In this document: positions 1 through 7,837 of the stretch, in pieces | Numbering within the stretch: position 1 is the first letter of the stretch | Layout: each line of letters begins with the position of its first letter | Source of the DNA: an uncultured Clostridia bacterium | GTDB lineage: Bacteria; Bacillota; Clostridia; TANB77; CAG-508 | Direction: 5' to 3' | Assembly: GCA_944391955.1 (NCBI GenBank) | Contig: CALXVG010000003.1 | Coordinates: 47,314-111,313 of the forward strand | DNA length: 64,000 bases | Translations under genes and position numbers: made by a program | Notes under the pieces: model-generated | The model's input: only the letters and a program-made list of their open reading frames with translations | What the model was told of the DNA's origin: nothing | Databases searched by the model: none

Positions 1-2
1 AC

Positions 3-674
3 ATTTTATTAAAAACCAACAGTCCAAATTATTATCCTCTAGAATGTGCATTAGTAAATGAGTTAATGTATTTTACTGGTTCTTATCCTTTATATCATAG
101 TGTTTTATATGATAGTGATGTGTTTAAGAATACATTTATTGTTAAATTCAGCAAAAAAATATATGATAAAATTTCAAGACAGTTAAATAAATTACTTCAT
201 CTTGAAAATGAATTATATTATTATATTAAAGAATTAGAAAATACAGAAAAGATACATGATATAAAGCAGTTAAATTCTATAATTGCGACACAAAAGCAAG
301 CTATAACAAAATTGTTTTTTTCTATTCAAAATTACATTATAAAAAATTGTTTTACATATGAATTTAATAGTATTAGAGATGCTGAAGATTTACACAATTT
401 TAAAAATAAATTATATAATTTTAAAAATATAATGGGCACATCTAACAACTATACATTTTATAATGATTTTTATTGTGATTTGATGAATGCCTTAGAACAA
501 AAACAATTAGAAATTGAAAGATTTGGAGAAATAAGTTTATTTAAAACAGAATGTACTGCACTTACTATTGTTGATGATTCAAAATATGCATTTAATTTCA
601 TTCGCACTTTTGTACGTAAAGTCAAAAAATTGTTTAAATTAAATAAAGGTTCAATTAATGATTATATAGATTAA
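3..674 (+). CDS. Unknown protein, 5' end cut by window edge
   Basis: The reading frame is already open at base 3 and runs to TAA at 672-674, so the true start lies outside the window; an internal ATG at 66 is only a fallback. The visible 224 residues are Lys/Asn/Tyr/Phe-rich, with long charged helical stretches and no signal peptide, membrane segment or catalytic motif that I recognise. The C-terminal region is basic (RKVKKLFKLNK). It is followed at once by a strong bidirectional hairpin terminator and faces the convergent RsiV-like gene. I do not recognise a family; a cytoplasmic helical protein is all the sequence supports. Confidence 0.7.
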   Translation: MLLKTNSPNYYPLECALVNELMYFTGSYPLYHSVLYDSDVFKNTFIVKFSKKIYDKISRQLNKLLHLENELYYYIKELENTEKIHDIKQLNSIIATQKQAITKLFFSIQNYIIKNCFTYEFNSIRDAEDLHNFKNKLYNFKNIMGTSNNYTFYNDFYCDLMNALEQKQLEIERFGEISLFKTECTALTIVDDSKYAFNFIRTFVRKVKKLFKLNKGSINDYID

Positions 675-682
675 TATTATAT

Positions 683-741
683 AAAAAAGTAATTATAATA
701 TTTGAAATTACAAACTTCAAATGTTTTATAATTACTTTTTT
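683..741. terminator. Bidirectional terminator
   Basis: A perfect 16-bp inverted repeat (683-698 with 726-741) carries an A-tract on one side and a T-tract on the other. The loop holds a second small inverted repeat (TTTGAA/TTCAAA). It sits between two convergent genes and can serve both. Confidence 0.85.
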
Positions 742-745
742 ATAT

Positions 746-1522
746 TCATAATTTATACATAATCAAGTCCATTTCATCTGTATATTCTTGATTTCCATAG
801 GCATACACCATATATAAAATATTATCGTTTCCAATAAAAAATTCTGTGGCATTTTCTATTTTATATATCTCATCTTCTTTATCTCTAATGTATGCACTGT
901 AACCTTGGCTAATTATTTGTTCAGCCATTTTATTTTCTTCTTCTATTTTTTTCATTATACTCTCTTCTATCTTGTTTCTCTGTTCTTCATTAGTTATATC
1001 TAATAAATTGATTTTTCTGTCACTTTCTATATCATAATTATATGTTTTAATTATTATTCTTCTTGGATTGTCTTCTTCTTTTATTGTAAATCTTATTACT
1101 AAAGATAATATATTATTATTCATAAATGAAGTATATTCCACATTATATTCTGAGTATTTTTCTACATTAAGTGCTTCATTTACTATACTTGCTATAAGCA
1201 TATATATTTCTTCATTTATCTTTGTTGCTACTTCCATTTCACTAACAATTTCCGGAACAAATATTTTTACATCATATTTTCCAAGTTCTGCTCTTTCAAT
1301 TTCTGTACGTGTTTTTACATATTCTGTTTCTTCATTTGAAAATGGTTGTTGAAAGTCAATTTCTAATTTTTCTGTATCTAAGCTTATCTCTTCTATGTTA
1401 TTATTTTCTGATTGATTTCTAGAGTTATTGATAACAATAATAATTATAATTGTCGCTATAACTGCTAATAATATTGCTATGGAAATAATTATAGCTATAA
1501 TTTTTCTCTTGTTTCTTAACAT
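746..1522 (-). CDS. Membrane-anchored RsiV/DUF3298-like protein
   Basis: A 258-aa protein. Residues 6-32 form one strongly hydrophobic membrane anchor after a short basic N-terminus (MLRNKRK); the rest would be extracytoplasmic. The C-terminal part (about 75-258) has the alternating pattern of DUF3298/RsiV-type domains: a segment around YDVKIFVPEI, a middle KTYNYDIESDRKINLLDI, then a last strand pair ending YTDEMDLIMYKL. In the family these are anti-sigma regulators or PdaC-like wall proteins. No sigma gene is adjacent, so the regulatory role is not supported here. Assignment rests on overall pattern, not on a catalytic motif. Confidence 0.6.
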   Translation of the reverse strand: MLRNKRKIIAIIISIAILLAVIATIIIIIVINNSRNQSENNNIEEISLDTEKLEIDFQQPFSNEETEYVKTRTEIERAELGKYDVKIFVPEIVSEMEVATKINEEIYMLIASIVNEALNVEKYSEYNVEYTSFMNNNILSLVIRFTIKEEDNPRRIIIKTYNYDIESDRKINLLDITNEEQRNKIEESIMKKIEEENKMAEQIISQGYSAYIRDKEDEIYKIENATEFFIGNDNILYMVYAYGNQEYTDEMDLIMYKL

Positions 1523-1563
1523 ACAATCACCATTTTTTATTATATCATTTGATTATATATTTT

Positions 1564-2149
1564 TCAATTAGTTATTAGTCCTAAAATTCCAAAGATTAAA
1601 AATAAAATTCCAGATATTTTGCTTACTAACTTTTCATCTATTTTTTTACCTATCATTTTTCCACAAATAATTGCAATTGAATCACTTACAATCATTCCTA
1701 AAATTGCTCCTAAAATCAATGAAGTTTTATAGTTTGGATACTGTATTCCTAATCCTATCGAAGACAAAAAAGTTTTATCTCCCAATTCTCCTATTGCAAT
1801 ACTAAAAGCAATTATTAGTAAATAACTTCCTCTTATGTTGATATTTTTATTATCATTTTTTCTTTTATCTTTTTTGGGTATAAATGCTAACATCCCGAAA
1901 CACTATAAATGAACTATAAGTTATTATATCTAATATCTTATGCAAAGTATCATTTTCTATATTTCCTAAAGCTCCTCCAAACATTATGGCAATGCCATGA
2001 CTTAATAAAGAACCTAAAATAACGCCTGCTAAAATCACTATTGTTTTAACTTTAGTCGAAAAAGACAAAACTAATAATTGTGTTTTATCTCCTAATTCTG
2101 AAATTAAAACTAAAAGAAATGCTACTAAAAAAGGATATATACATTCCAT
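1564..2149 (-). CDS. UPF0016 (GDT1/MneA-like) cation transporter, read through a +1 shift at CGG
   Basis: UPF0016 proteins are membrane Mn2+/Ca2+ exporters with two repeats, each with the motif E-L-G-D-K-T. Both are present: ELGDKTQ in the first frame (start 2149) and ELGDKTF in the second (ending 1564). The first frame runs off at codon 85, CGG, into a short tail and stop; the second frame has no good ribosome site. Skipping the C at 1897 gives one 194-aa protein with the seam FIVF-GMLAFI, as expected for the end of the first three-helix unit. Half-size partners exist in cyanobacteria, but there the halves are complete. Either the cell shifts frame at CGG, or this copy is broken, or the base is an error. 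Confidence 0.75.
1895..1897 (-). other. In-frame CGG at +1 frameshift site 1
   Basis: On the coding strand the context is GTG TTT CGG GAT; the frame that continues the family is TTT (C) GGG ATG TTA. The residue after the seam is Gly. It shares the pattern NTT-C-GGR with sites at 15083-15085 and 63453-63455. Confidence 0.7.
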
Positions 2150-2239
2150 TAAATCACCTATTTCATAATATTTATGTTTGATTATAAATATTCCTTACTT
2201 CGAAACATGAAAATATCACAATAAAATATTTTAAACATC

Positions 2240-2268
2240 TTGAAAAAAAGGTGTTTTATTGATATAAA
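2240..2268 (+). promoter_or_regulatory. Sigma-A promoter of the DUF5711-cvpA pair
   Basis: TTGAAA (2240-2245), a 17-bp spacer and TATAAA (2263-2268) lie about 20 bp upstream of the ribosome site AGAGG at 2277-2281. Divergent from the UPF0016 gene. Confidence 0.65.
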
Positions 2269-2289
2269 TATAAACAAGAGGTTTAGCTT

Positions 2290-3444
2290 ATGTTAAAAGA
2301 TTTTAGAGAGAGAAAAATTAATAAAAAGAAGCTTATTATAGCTATTTCAATACTAGTATTTATAGTTTTACTTGCTATTTTTAGTATTTTATATTTTAGA
2401 GTTCCTGCTGTAAGAATTTTCTTTGATAAGCATTTATTCAGAAAAAATGTTACTGAAGGAAGTTTACCTTATATTACTACTGAATCTAATAATGTATATG
2501 CTTTTAATAATAATGTTCTTGTGCAAGGTGAAAATACATTAACATTTTACAATAAAAATTCTACAGAAAAAACTTCTCTTAATATAAAAATTATGAATCC
2601 AATTGTACACATCAATAACAATTTTCTTGTAATGGCAGAAAAGGGAGGTCAAAAGGTATATTTGATTTCCAATAAAAATATAGTTTGGGAAAAAGAGATT
2701 GAAGGTAATATTTCCAATGTGTATGTTAATAAAAATGGATATGTAGGAATTTCTGTTACTAATACTACATATAAAACTATTCTGAATTTATATAATCAAG
2801 ATGGTAGTGAATTATTTAAGATATACAGATCAAATACATATATTATGGATTTTGCAATTTCTTCTGATAACCAAAGTCTTGCTATTGCAGAAGTTGATTC
2901 AACTGGTGCAATTGTCAAATCTAATGTGAAAATTATTGATATTAATACTGCTCTTAAAGATAGTTCAAATGCAGTTGTTTATCAGACAGAAGCTCCTTCT
3001 AATAGCTTAGTTATTAATATAGATTACAACAAAAATAATATTTTAGCATGTGTATATGATGATCATATAGATGTTATAAATAACAACTCTGTTAAAGAAA
3101 TTACAAACTTTTCTAATTCAAATATAATTTTTGCAGATTTGAATGATATGATTATACAAGTAGAGAAAAAGACAGATTCTTTATTTAATTCAACATATGA
3201 ATTACAAATTATTAACAGTGAAACTTCAGAAACACAATATTACTCTCTAGAAAGAGAGCCTACTGCTATTAAGGTTTTTGATAATGTAATTGCTATTAAT
3301 TTTGGTCGAGAAGCATTATTTATTAATAATAATGCTTGGTTGATTAAACATTATACATCTTATCAAGAAATTCAAGATATATCTATATCTGGTAATCTAG
3401 CAACTATCAAACTAAATGATAAGATAGAAATACTTTCTTTATAA
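2290..3444 (+). CDS. DUF5711 family membrane-anchored protein
   Basis: A 384-aa protein with a basic N-terminus, one membrane helix at about residues 15-37, then a long extracytoplasmic region made of repeating short beta strands (FNNNVLVQGENTLTFYNK, NNNFLVMAEKGGQKVYLI, NKNGYVGISVTN). This looks like a beta-propeller and matches DUF5711, a family known from Clostridia but without an assigned function. It is followed 15 bp later by cvpA, so the two form an operon from the promoter at 2240. The pairing with CvpA is typical of this family and suggests an envelope role; nothing more specific is visible. Confidence 0.75.
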   Translation: MLKDFRERKINKKKLIIAISILVFIVLLAIFSILYFRVPAVRIFFDKHLFRKNVTEGSLPYITTESNNVYAFNNNVLVQGENTLTFYNKNSTEKTSLNIKIMNPIVHINNNFLVMAEKGGQKVYLISNKNIVWEKEIEGNISNVYVNKNGYVGISVTNTTYKTILNLYNQDGSELFKIYRSNTYIMDFAISSDNQSLAIAEVDSTGAIVKSNVKIIDINTALKDSSNAVVYQTEAPSNSLVINIDYNKNNILACVYDDHIDVINNNSVKEITNFSNSNIIFADLNDMIIQVEKKTDSLFNSTYELQIINSETSETQYYSLEREPTAIKVFDNVIAINFGREALFINNNAWLIKHYTSYQEIQDISISGNLATIKLNDKIEILSL

Positions 3445-3459
3445 TTGGAGGTGATATAA

Positions 3460-4122
3460 TTGACAATATTAATTGATTTAATAATTATTGCAATCATTGT
3501 AATTGCTACTTTTATTGGTTATAAACGTGGATTAGTAAAAATTGCTTTTGGTTTTTGTACTTTCATACTTGCTTTAATAATTGCATTAATTTTATACAAA
3601 CCTGTATCAACTTTGGTTATTGAAAATACTGAAATCGATGATAAAATTGAATCTGCAATTATAGAAAAAATATTCCCTGAAGGTTCTATAGAAGATACAG
3701 AAATTGAAGCTGAAGAAGGCAGTGAAATTGTAATTAGTGAAGCTGAAAATGAAAAAATCCAGTCATATTCTAGTCTATTGAATACTGAAGCTACTGTTAA
3801 TAGTATTGCTAGAGCTTTTAGTACAAAAATAATTGAAATGGTAGTATTGCTATTAATCTACATTATAGCAAAAATAATTTTAAGATTTATAACTGCAATT
3901 GCTGATTTGATAGCAAAATTACCTTTCTTAAATACATTTAATCATTTAGGAGGAATCATCATCGGTTTCTTGCAAGGATGTTTAATTGTTTTAGTTGTAT
4001 TTGCACTAATTGTACTATTTACTCCTATGATAGATGGAGAATTTATTAATAATATTAATAATTCTATCATTGGTTCAAAAATTTATGAACATAATATCTT
4101 ATTAGATTTTATTGCTAAATAA
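3460..4122 (+). CDS. CvpA family membrane protein
   Basis: A 220-aa protein with a TTG start chosen because GGAGGTGAT (3447-3455) stands at the right distance. Two N-terminal helices with the family signature IGYKRGLVKIAF (about residues 21-32), an acidic loop (residues 60-110), and two C-terminal helices with LGGIIIGFLQG. This is the CvpA fold; E. coli CvpA is linked to colicin V production and envelope stress, while clostridial copies are uncharacterised. The acidic insert is longer than in E. coli. Second gene of the DUF5711 operon, ended by the terminator at 4136-4176. Confidence 0.85.
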   Translation: MTILIDLIIIAIIVIATFIGYKRGLVKIAFGFCTFILALIIALILYKPVSTLVIENTEIDDKIESAIIEKIFPEGSIEDTEIEAEEGSEIVISEAENEKIQSYSSLLNTEATVNSIARAFSTKIIEMVVLLLIYIIAKIILRFITAIADLIAKLPFLNTFNHLGGIIIGFLQGCLIVLVVFALIVLFTPMIDGEFINNINNSIIGSKIYEHNILLDFIAK

Positions 4123-4135
4123 AATTTTAAGGTTT

Positions 4136-4176
4136 AAAAAATACCATATTATTGCTTTAATAATATGGTATTTTTT
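4136..4176. terminator. Bidirectional terminator
   Basis: Perfect 18-bp inverted repeat (4136-4153 with 4159-4176), 5-nt loop, A-tract/T-tract ends. It separates cvpA from the convergent sbp gene, so it closes both operons. Confidence 0.9.
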
Positions 4177-4181
4177 AATGT

Positions 4182-4568
4182 TTAGTTATTGTTTTTAGTT
4201 GCACTTTTATTTTCTTTTTTATAAATTTTAGTTGTCCATTTTTCTATATAATATCTACGTATTATTGCTAAGTTTGTAAACATTCTTCCAACAAAAACTA
4301 CTATTGCTGCTAAATAAATATCTACATTCAATTTAACACCTAACCAAGTTAAAAGAATTGATAATATTGCATTTCCAAAAAATCCAGTAATAAATACTTT
4401 CATATCAAAATTTCCTTTTAAGACTGATGTTATTCCTCCAAATACTGAATCTAGTGCTGCAATTATTGCTATTGCTAAATAACTAGAATATGTATATGAA
4501 ATTGTTGGTGCATTCATTCCAATAAGTGCTCCTAATATACATCCTATTACTATCGCTACTAATATCAT
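4182..4568 (-). CDS. sbp: DUF1290 small basic protein Sbp
   Basis: A 128-aa integral membrane protein with four hydrophobic segments and a basic Lys/Asn tail. The pattern GCILGALIGMNAP near the start and LDSVFGGI in the middle is that of DUF1290/Sbp, which lies next to division genes in many Bacillota. Function unknown. Its start follows the DUF881 stop without a gap, so it is the last gene of the ftsQ-DUF881-DUF881-sbp cluster. ftsA-ftsZ, which often follow, are absent here; a terminator comes directly after. Confidence 0.85.
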   Translation of the reverse strand: MILVAIVIGCILGALIGMNAPTISYTYSSYLAIAIIAALDSVFGGITSVLKGNFDMKVFITGFFGNAILSILLTWLGVKLNVDIYLAAIVVFVGRMFTNLAIIRRYYIEKWTTKIYKKENKSATKNNN

Positions 4569-5291
4569 CTATTCTTCCTCCTTTACATAATCAAAATCAA
4601 GTTCCCCATCATATGCATATATTGTAATTTCATTAGATTTTTCTAGGGTTACATTTTTACCTGCTGACACCTTAGTATCAATATATCCATATTTTTTTTG
4701 TGATACACTACTTTCTAAGTGTGTAGTATTTCCTATTGCTTTTACCACATATGGTTCTACTATTCTATTTCCATTTACTGTTATAAAGTTTCCTTCATTT
4801 ATATACGAAATATATGATTTATAAATAAGCCTTTTATCGTTTATAGATATCGCTTCTGCTCCTGCATCTTTTAATAAATTTACTAGTTCTAACAAATCAT
4901 CTGAACCAACTCTCATAGTATCTGATGATAAAGTAATTATTACTCCTTCTCCCGTAACAGTCGTTTTTCCTAATAAATCTTCACTTTCTTTTAATTCACT
5001 TGCCAGTAAATCTGATGCTTCTTGCCCTGCATTTATTGCTTCCTCATATTCTGCAATTCTATTATTGGTATCTAAAATTTTAGTTTCTACCTCATTTGTT
5101 CTAGTTTTTAATGTTGTTATTTCCGCTTTTAACTCGTCTTCTCTCATTATCTCTAATTCATTTACATTAGTCTGCCTTATAGTGTTAATTTGAATAAAGA
5201 TTATCATTGTTAAAATAAAACACATTATTCCAATTGTTATTGTGATTGTTACTTTTCCTTTTTTGATTTTTCCATTATTTAATATATTCAT
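4569..5291 (-). CDS. DUF881 family protein (YlxW/YlxX-like), second copy
   Basis: About 240 aa. I place the start at the ATG at 5291 rather than 5309 because GGAG stands 9 nt upstream of it; either way it overlaps the previous gene. One membrane helix at the N-terminus, a coiled coil (heptads in DELKAEITTLKTRTNEVET), then the DUF881 core with GEGVIITLSSD, AEAISINDKRL and a basic C-terminal region. DUF881 proteins lie beside divIB in Bacillota and are thought to act at the septum; the function is not established. It is a diverged paralogue of the gene just upstream. Confidence 0.85.
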   Translation of the reverse strand: MNILNNGKIKKGKVTITITIGIMCFILTMIIFIQINTIRQTNVNELEIMREDELKAEITTLKTRTNEVETKILDTNNRIAEYEEAINAGQEASDLLASELKESEDLLGKTTVTGEGVIITLSSDTMRVGSDDLLELVNLLKDAGAEAISINDKRLIYKSYISYINEGNFITVNGNRIVEPYVVKAIGNTTHLESSVSQKKYGYIDTKVSAGKNVTLEKSNEITIYAYDGELDFDYVKEEE

Positions 5292-6009
5292 ATTGGTATA
5301 CTCCTTCATATTTTGGTATTACTATGTCATCTTTTTTTTCTGCAGTAACAATTACCCCGTCTCTTCTTAATATTGATAAATATCCCTGAGGTCTGTTTAA
5401 AGTGGCTAATGCTTCTGGATATCCTATAGCCTTTATTTCTATTGGAACACTAACAATTTCATCATTAACTCTAATAATATTACCATCACATAAAATTGCA
5501 GTAGTGCTTACTACTCTTTTTCCGTTTATAGAAATTGCTTCTGCTCCTGAGTTAAATAATTCATTTATAATATTTAACAAATCACTTTCATGAACTAAGT
5601 ATCTACTTATATCTCCAATTACTTCATCTGCATCAACTTCTCTATTATCATCTAATGTAATAACTATACCGCTCCCTTTTACTTCTGTTAACCCTAATAG
5701 TTTGTTATTATTATTTATCTGACTTTCTATTTGACTATCTGTTCCACTATGTTCTGTTGCTAGCTTTCTTATTTCTTCTAATTCTTTTTCTGCATCTTCT
5801 AATTCGCTATATGCATCTTTATATTCTTGACGTAATTTGAAAACTTCATCTATCAATTCTGAATTATCACTTATTTTTATTCCCTCTTCTTCTGTTATAC
5901 TATCTACAGATTTTACTTGTATACATATTCCTATTGTTAATGCAAAACAAACTAACCCAAGAATTATTGCAATGCTATTCTTCTTTATTATCTTTACATT
6001 AAATTTCAT
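5275..6009 (-). CDS. DUF881 family protein (YlxW/YlxX-like), first copy
   Basis: About 244 aa with the ATG at 6009 behind AGAGGTG; the in-frame GTG at 6018 is part of the ribosome site itself and is unlikely. N-terminal membrane helix, coiled coil (about residues 40-85), then the DUF881 core with GSGIVITLDDN, AEAISINGKRVV and NRPQGYLSILRRDG. The two tandem DUF881 genes overlap by 17 bp and should be translated together. Position next to ftsQ matches the B. subtilis divIB-ylxW-ylxX-sbp order, supporting a division-associated envelope role. Confidence 0.85.
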   Translation of the reverse strand: MKFNVKIIKKNSIAIILGLVCFALTIGICIQVKSVDSITEEEGIKISDNSELIDEVFKLRQEYKDAYSELEDAEKELEEIRKLATEHSGTDSQIESQINNNNKLLGLTEVKGSGIVITLDDNREVDADEVIGDISRYLVHESDLLNIINELFNSGAEAISINGKRVVSTTAILCDGNIIRVNDEIVSVPIEIKAIGYPEALATLNRPQGYLSILRRDGVIVTAEKKDDIVIPKYEGVYQYEYIK

Positions 6010-6036
6010 TAAATTCACCTCTTTATCCTGCTAACA

Positions 6037-6825
6037 TTATTGCACTTTTTCTCTAAAATACACTCTATTGCTTATAAAAATTGTCCCTTCTTGTCCTTCT
6101 GTTTTGCTCATAACTTCTATAATAGTTAGAATTTTTACATTTATATTAGAACCATCCCCAAATTCAATTGTTTTCTTTTGACTAGGCATACTTAATATAA
6201 AATTATTTTCATTTGTAATATCAATTTCTGTTATTAAATTAGCTATGTTTCGTGTTTTAGCTGACTCAATAATTTCTATCACAGTATCTAATTTTTCTAA
6301 ATCTTCTACATCTAATCTACTTCCTGCTATAATATTTTTACTACTATATCCAGTTAGTATTGGCAATTCTAAAGCTATATTTGAAATTTCTAAAATGTAT
6401 CCTTGATTATTTATATATGCATATTTGTCTTCATGTCTTATCATATATGTTGGTTCACGCTCTGTAATGCTTATAATAACTTCTCCATTTAGTTTTTTTG
6501 TTATTTCTACGCTTTCTACATATGGTAATTGCTCTTTTATATCTTTAATTATTTTTCTTTTGCTCTTTTTAAATCTATTTTCATTTACTTGTATTCCTGA
6601 AGCTTGTACAATTTCTGTCTCTGTAACTTTATTATTATTCTCGATTGTTATTTTTGAAATATTAAATATATCTGACATAAGAAATAGTATAATAGCTCCT
6701 ATTAGTATAGCAATTATAAATATGTAAAATATAATACGTCTAATTCTTTTTGCTCTTTTAGAAAGTTTTTTATTATTTTTTTTCTTTGTTTTTTTCTTTA
6801 TTTTTGCTTTAGTTTTTTGAGCCAT
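6037..6825 (-). CDS. ftsQ: Cell division protein FtsQ/DivIB
   Basis: 262 aa from the ATG at 6825, chosen because CCTCC on the plus strand (6834-6838) gives GGAGG 8 nt before it; an upstream in-frame ATG at 6897 lacks a site. Highly basic cytoplasmic tail, one membrane helix (about 30-52), then a POTRA domain beginning DIFNISKITIENNNKVTE with the beta-domain SVEITKKLNGEVIISITERE. DivIB/FtsQ forms the division complex with FtsL and DivIC/FtsB. It stands downstream of murA as in other Bacillota. Because murA is interrupted by an element, its transcription may now depend on reading out of the element. Confidence 0.88.
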   Translation of the reverse strand: MAQKTKAKIKKKTKKKNNKKLSKRAKRIRRIIFYIFIIAILIGAIILFLMSDIFNISKITIENNNKVTETEIVQASGIQVNENRFKKSKRKIIKDIKEQLPYVESVEITKKLNGEVIISITEREPTYMIRHEDKYAYINNQGYILEISNIALELPILTGYSSKNIIAGSRLDVEDLEKLDTVIEIIESAKTRNIANLITEIDITNENNFILSMPSQKKTIEFGDGSNINVKILTIIEVMSKTEGQEGTIFISNRVYFREKVQ

Positions 6826-6920
6826 TCCAATTTCCTCCATATTAGAAATGTAATTATAGATATTAGAATGTATAGTCTGAATTTCATCACTATACATTCA
6901 AATCTTTCAAAATATAGTAA

Positions 6921-7837
6921 CTAATTTTTAATTTTTGTTATATTTGCTCCTAATTTTAATAACTTTTCATCTAATTTTTCATAACCGCGTAAAATATATT
7001 CTATATTACTTATAGTTGTTGTGCCTCGTGCCACTAATCCTGCTGTACACATTGCAGCTCCGCCTCTTAAGTCGGTAGATTTTACATTTGTTCCTATTAA
7101 TTTCTTTGTGCCCTTAATTATTGCTGCTCTGCCTTCTACAGTAATTTTCGCACCCATCCTTTGTAATTCACTTACATACCTATATCTGTTTTCAAAAATG
7201 TTTTCTACCACAATTGATGTGCCTTTTGCTGTTGTAAGCATTGCTACAAAAATTGATTGCATATCTGTTGGGAACCCTGGATGTGGCATTGTCTTTATAT
7301 CTAGTGCTTTTAGCCTTTTAGGAGCTTCTAGTATTACAATATTTTTTTCTGTTTTTATTTTACAATTGCTTTCTTCTAATTTATGTATTATTGGATTTAT
7401 ATGTTCTATATTTACATTGTTTAATATAATATTTCCTCCTGTTATTGCTGTCATACATAAAAGAGTTCCTGCTTCGATTCTATCTGGCATTATATTATAA
7501 CTAACAGATTTTAGTTTTTTGACTCCTTCTATTTTTATAATATTAGTTCCAGCACCTTTTACTTTTGCACCCATTTTGTTTAGAAAGTTTTGTAAATCTA
7601 CTATCTCAGGTTCCATTGCAGCATTTGTTATAATTGTTTCCCCTTCTGCCAAAACCGCTGCCATGATTATATTTTCAGTTGCTCCTACTGAAGGGAAATC
7701 CAAATGTATATCTGCCCCTATTATTTTATCACAATAGCACCTAATAAATCCAGCATTTTCTTCAATTTTTATGCCTAATTTTCTAAATCCGTTCAAATGT
7801 AAGTCTATTGGTCTTGAACCAATCTCACATCCCCCTG
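6921..7837 (-). pseudogene. murA: murA, 3' part (interrupted by element)
   Basis: C-terminal three quarters of UDP-N-acetylglucosamine 1-carboxyvinyltransferase, the first enzyme committed to peptidoglycan. The frame reads GGCEIGSRPIDLHLNGFRK from the junction at 7837, so the catalytic-cysteine loop (PGGC...GSRPID) begins exactly at the element edge. The rest is complete: SVGATENIIMAA, MPDRIEAGTLLC, PHPGFPTDMQ and LRGGAAMC. The start and first 114 codons are 9.6 kb away at 17469-17811. Joining the two across the shared CAGGGG restores a 417-aa MurA of normal length. By itself this part lacks the first strands of the active-site domain and should be inactive. Confidence 0.9.

Noticed and set aside
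2150..2239. yybP-ykoY manganese riboswitch before the UPF0016 gene
   Set aside because: Such a riboswitch would fit the gene, but the conserved GGGGAGUA-type core and the needed length are absent.
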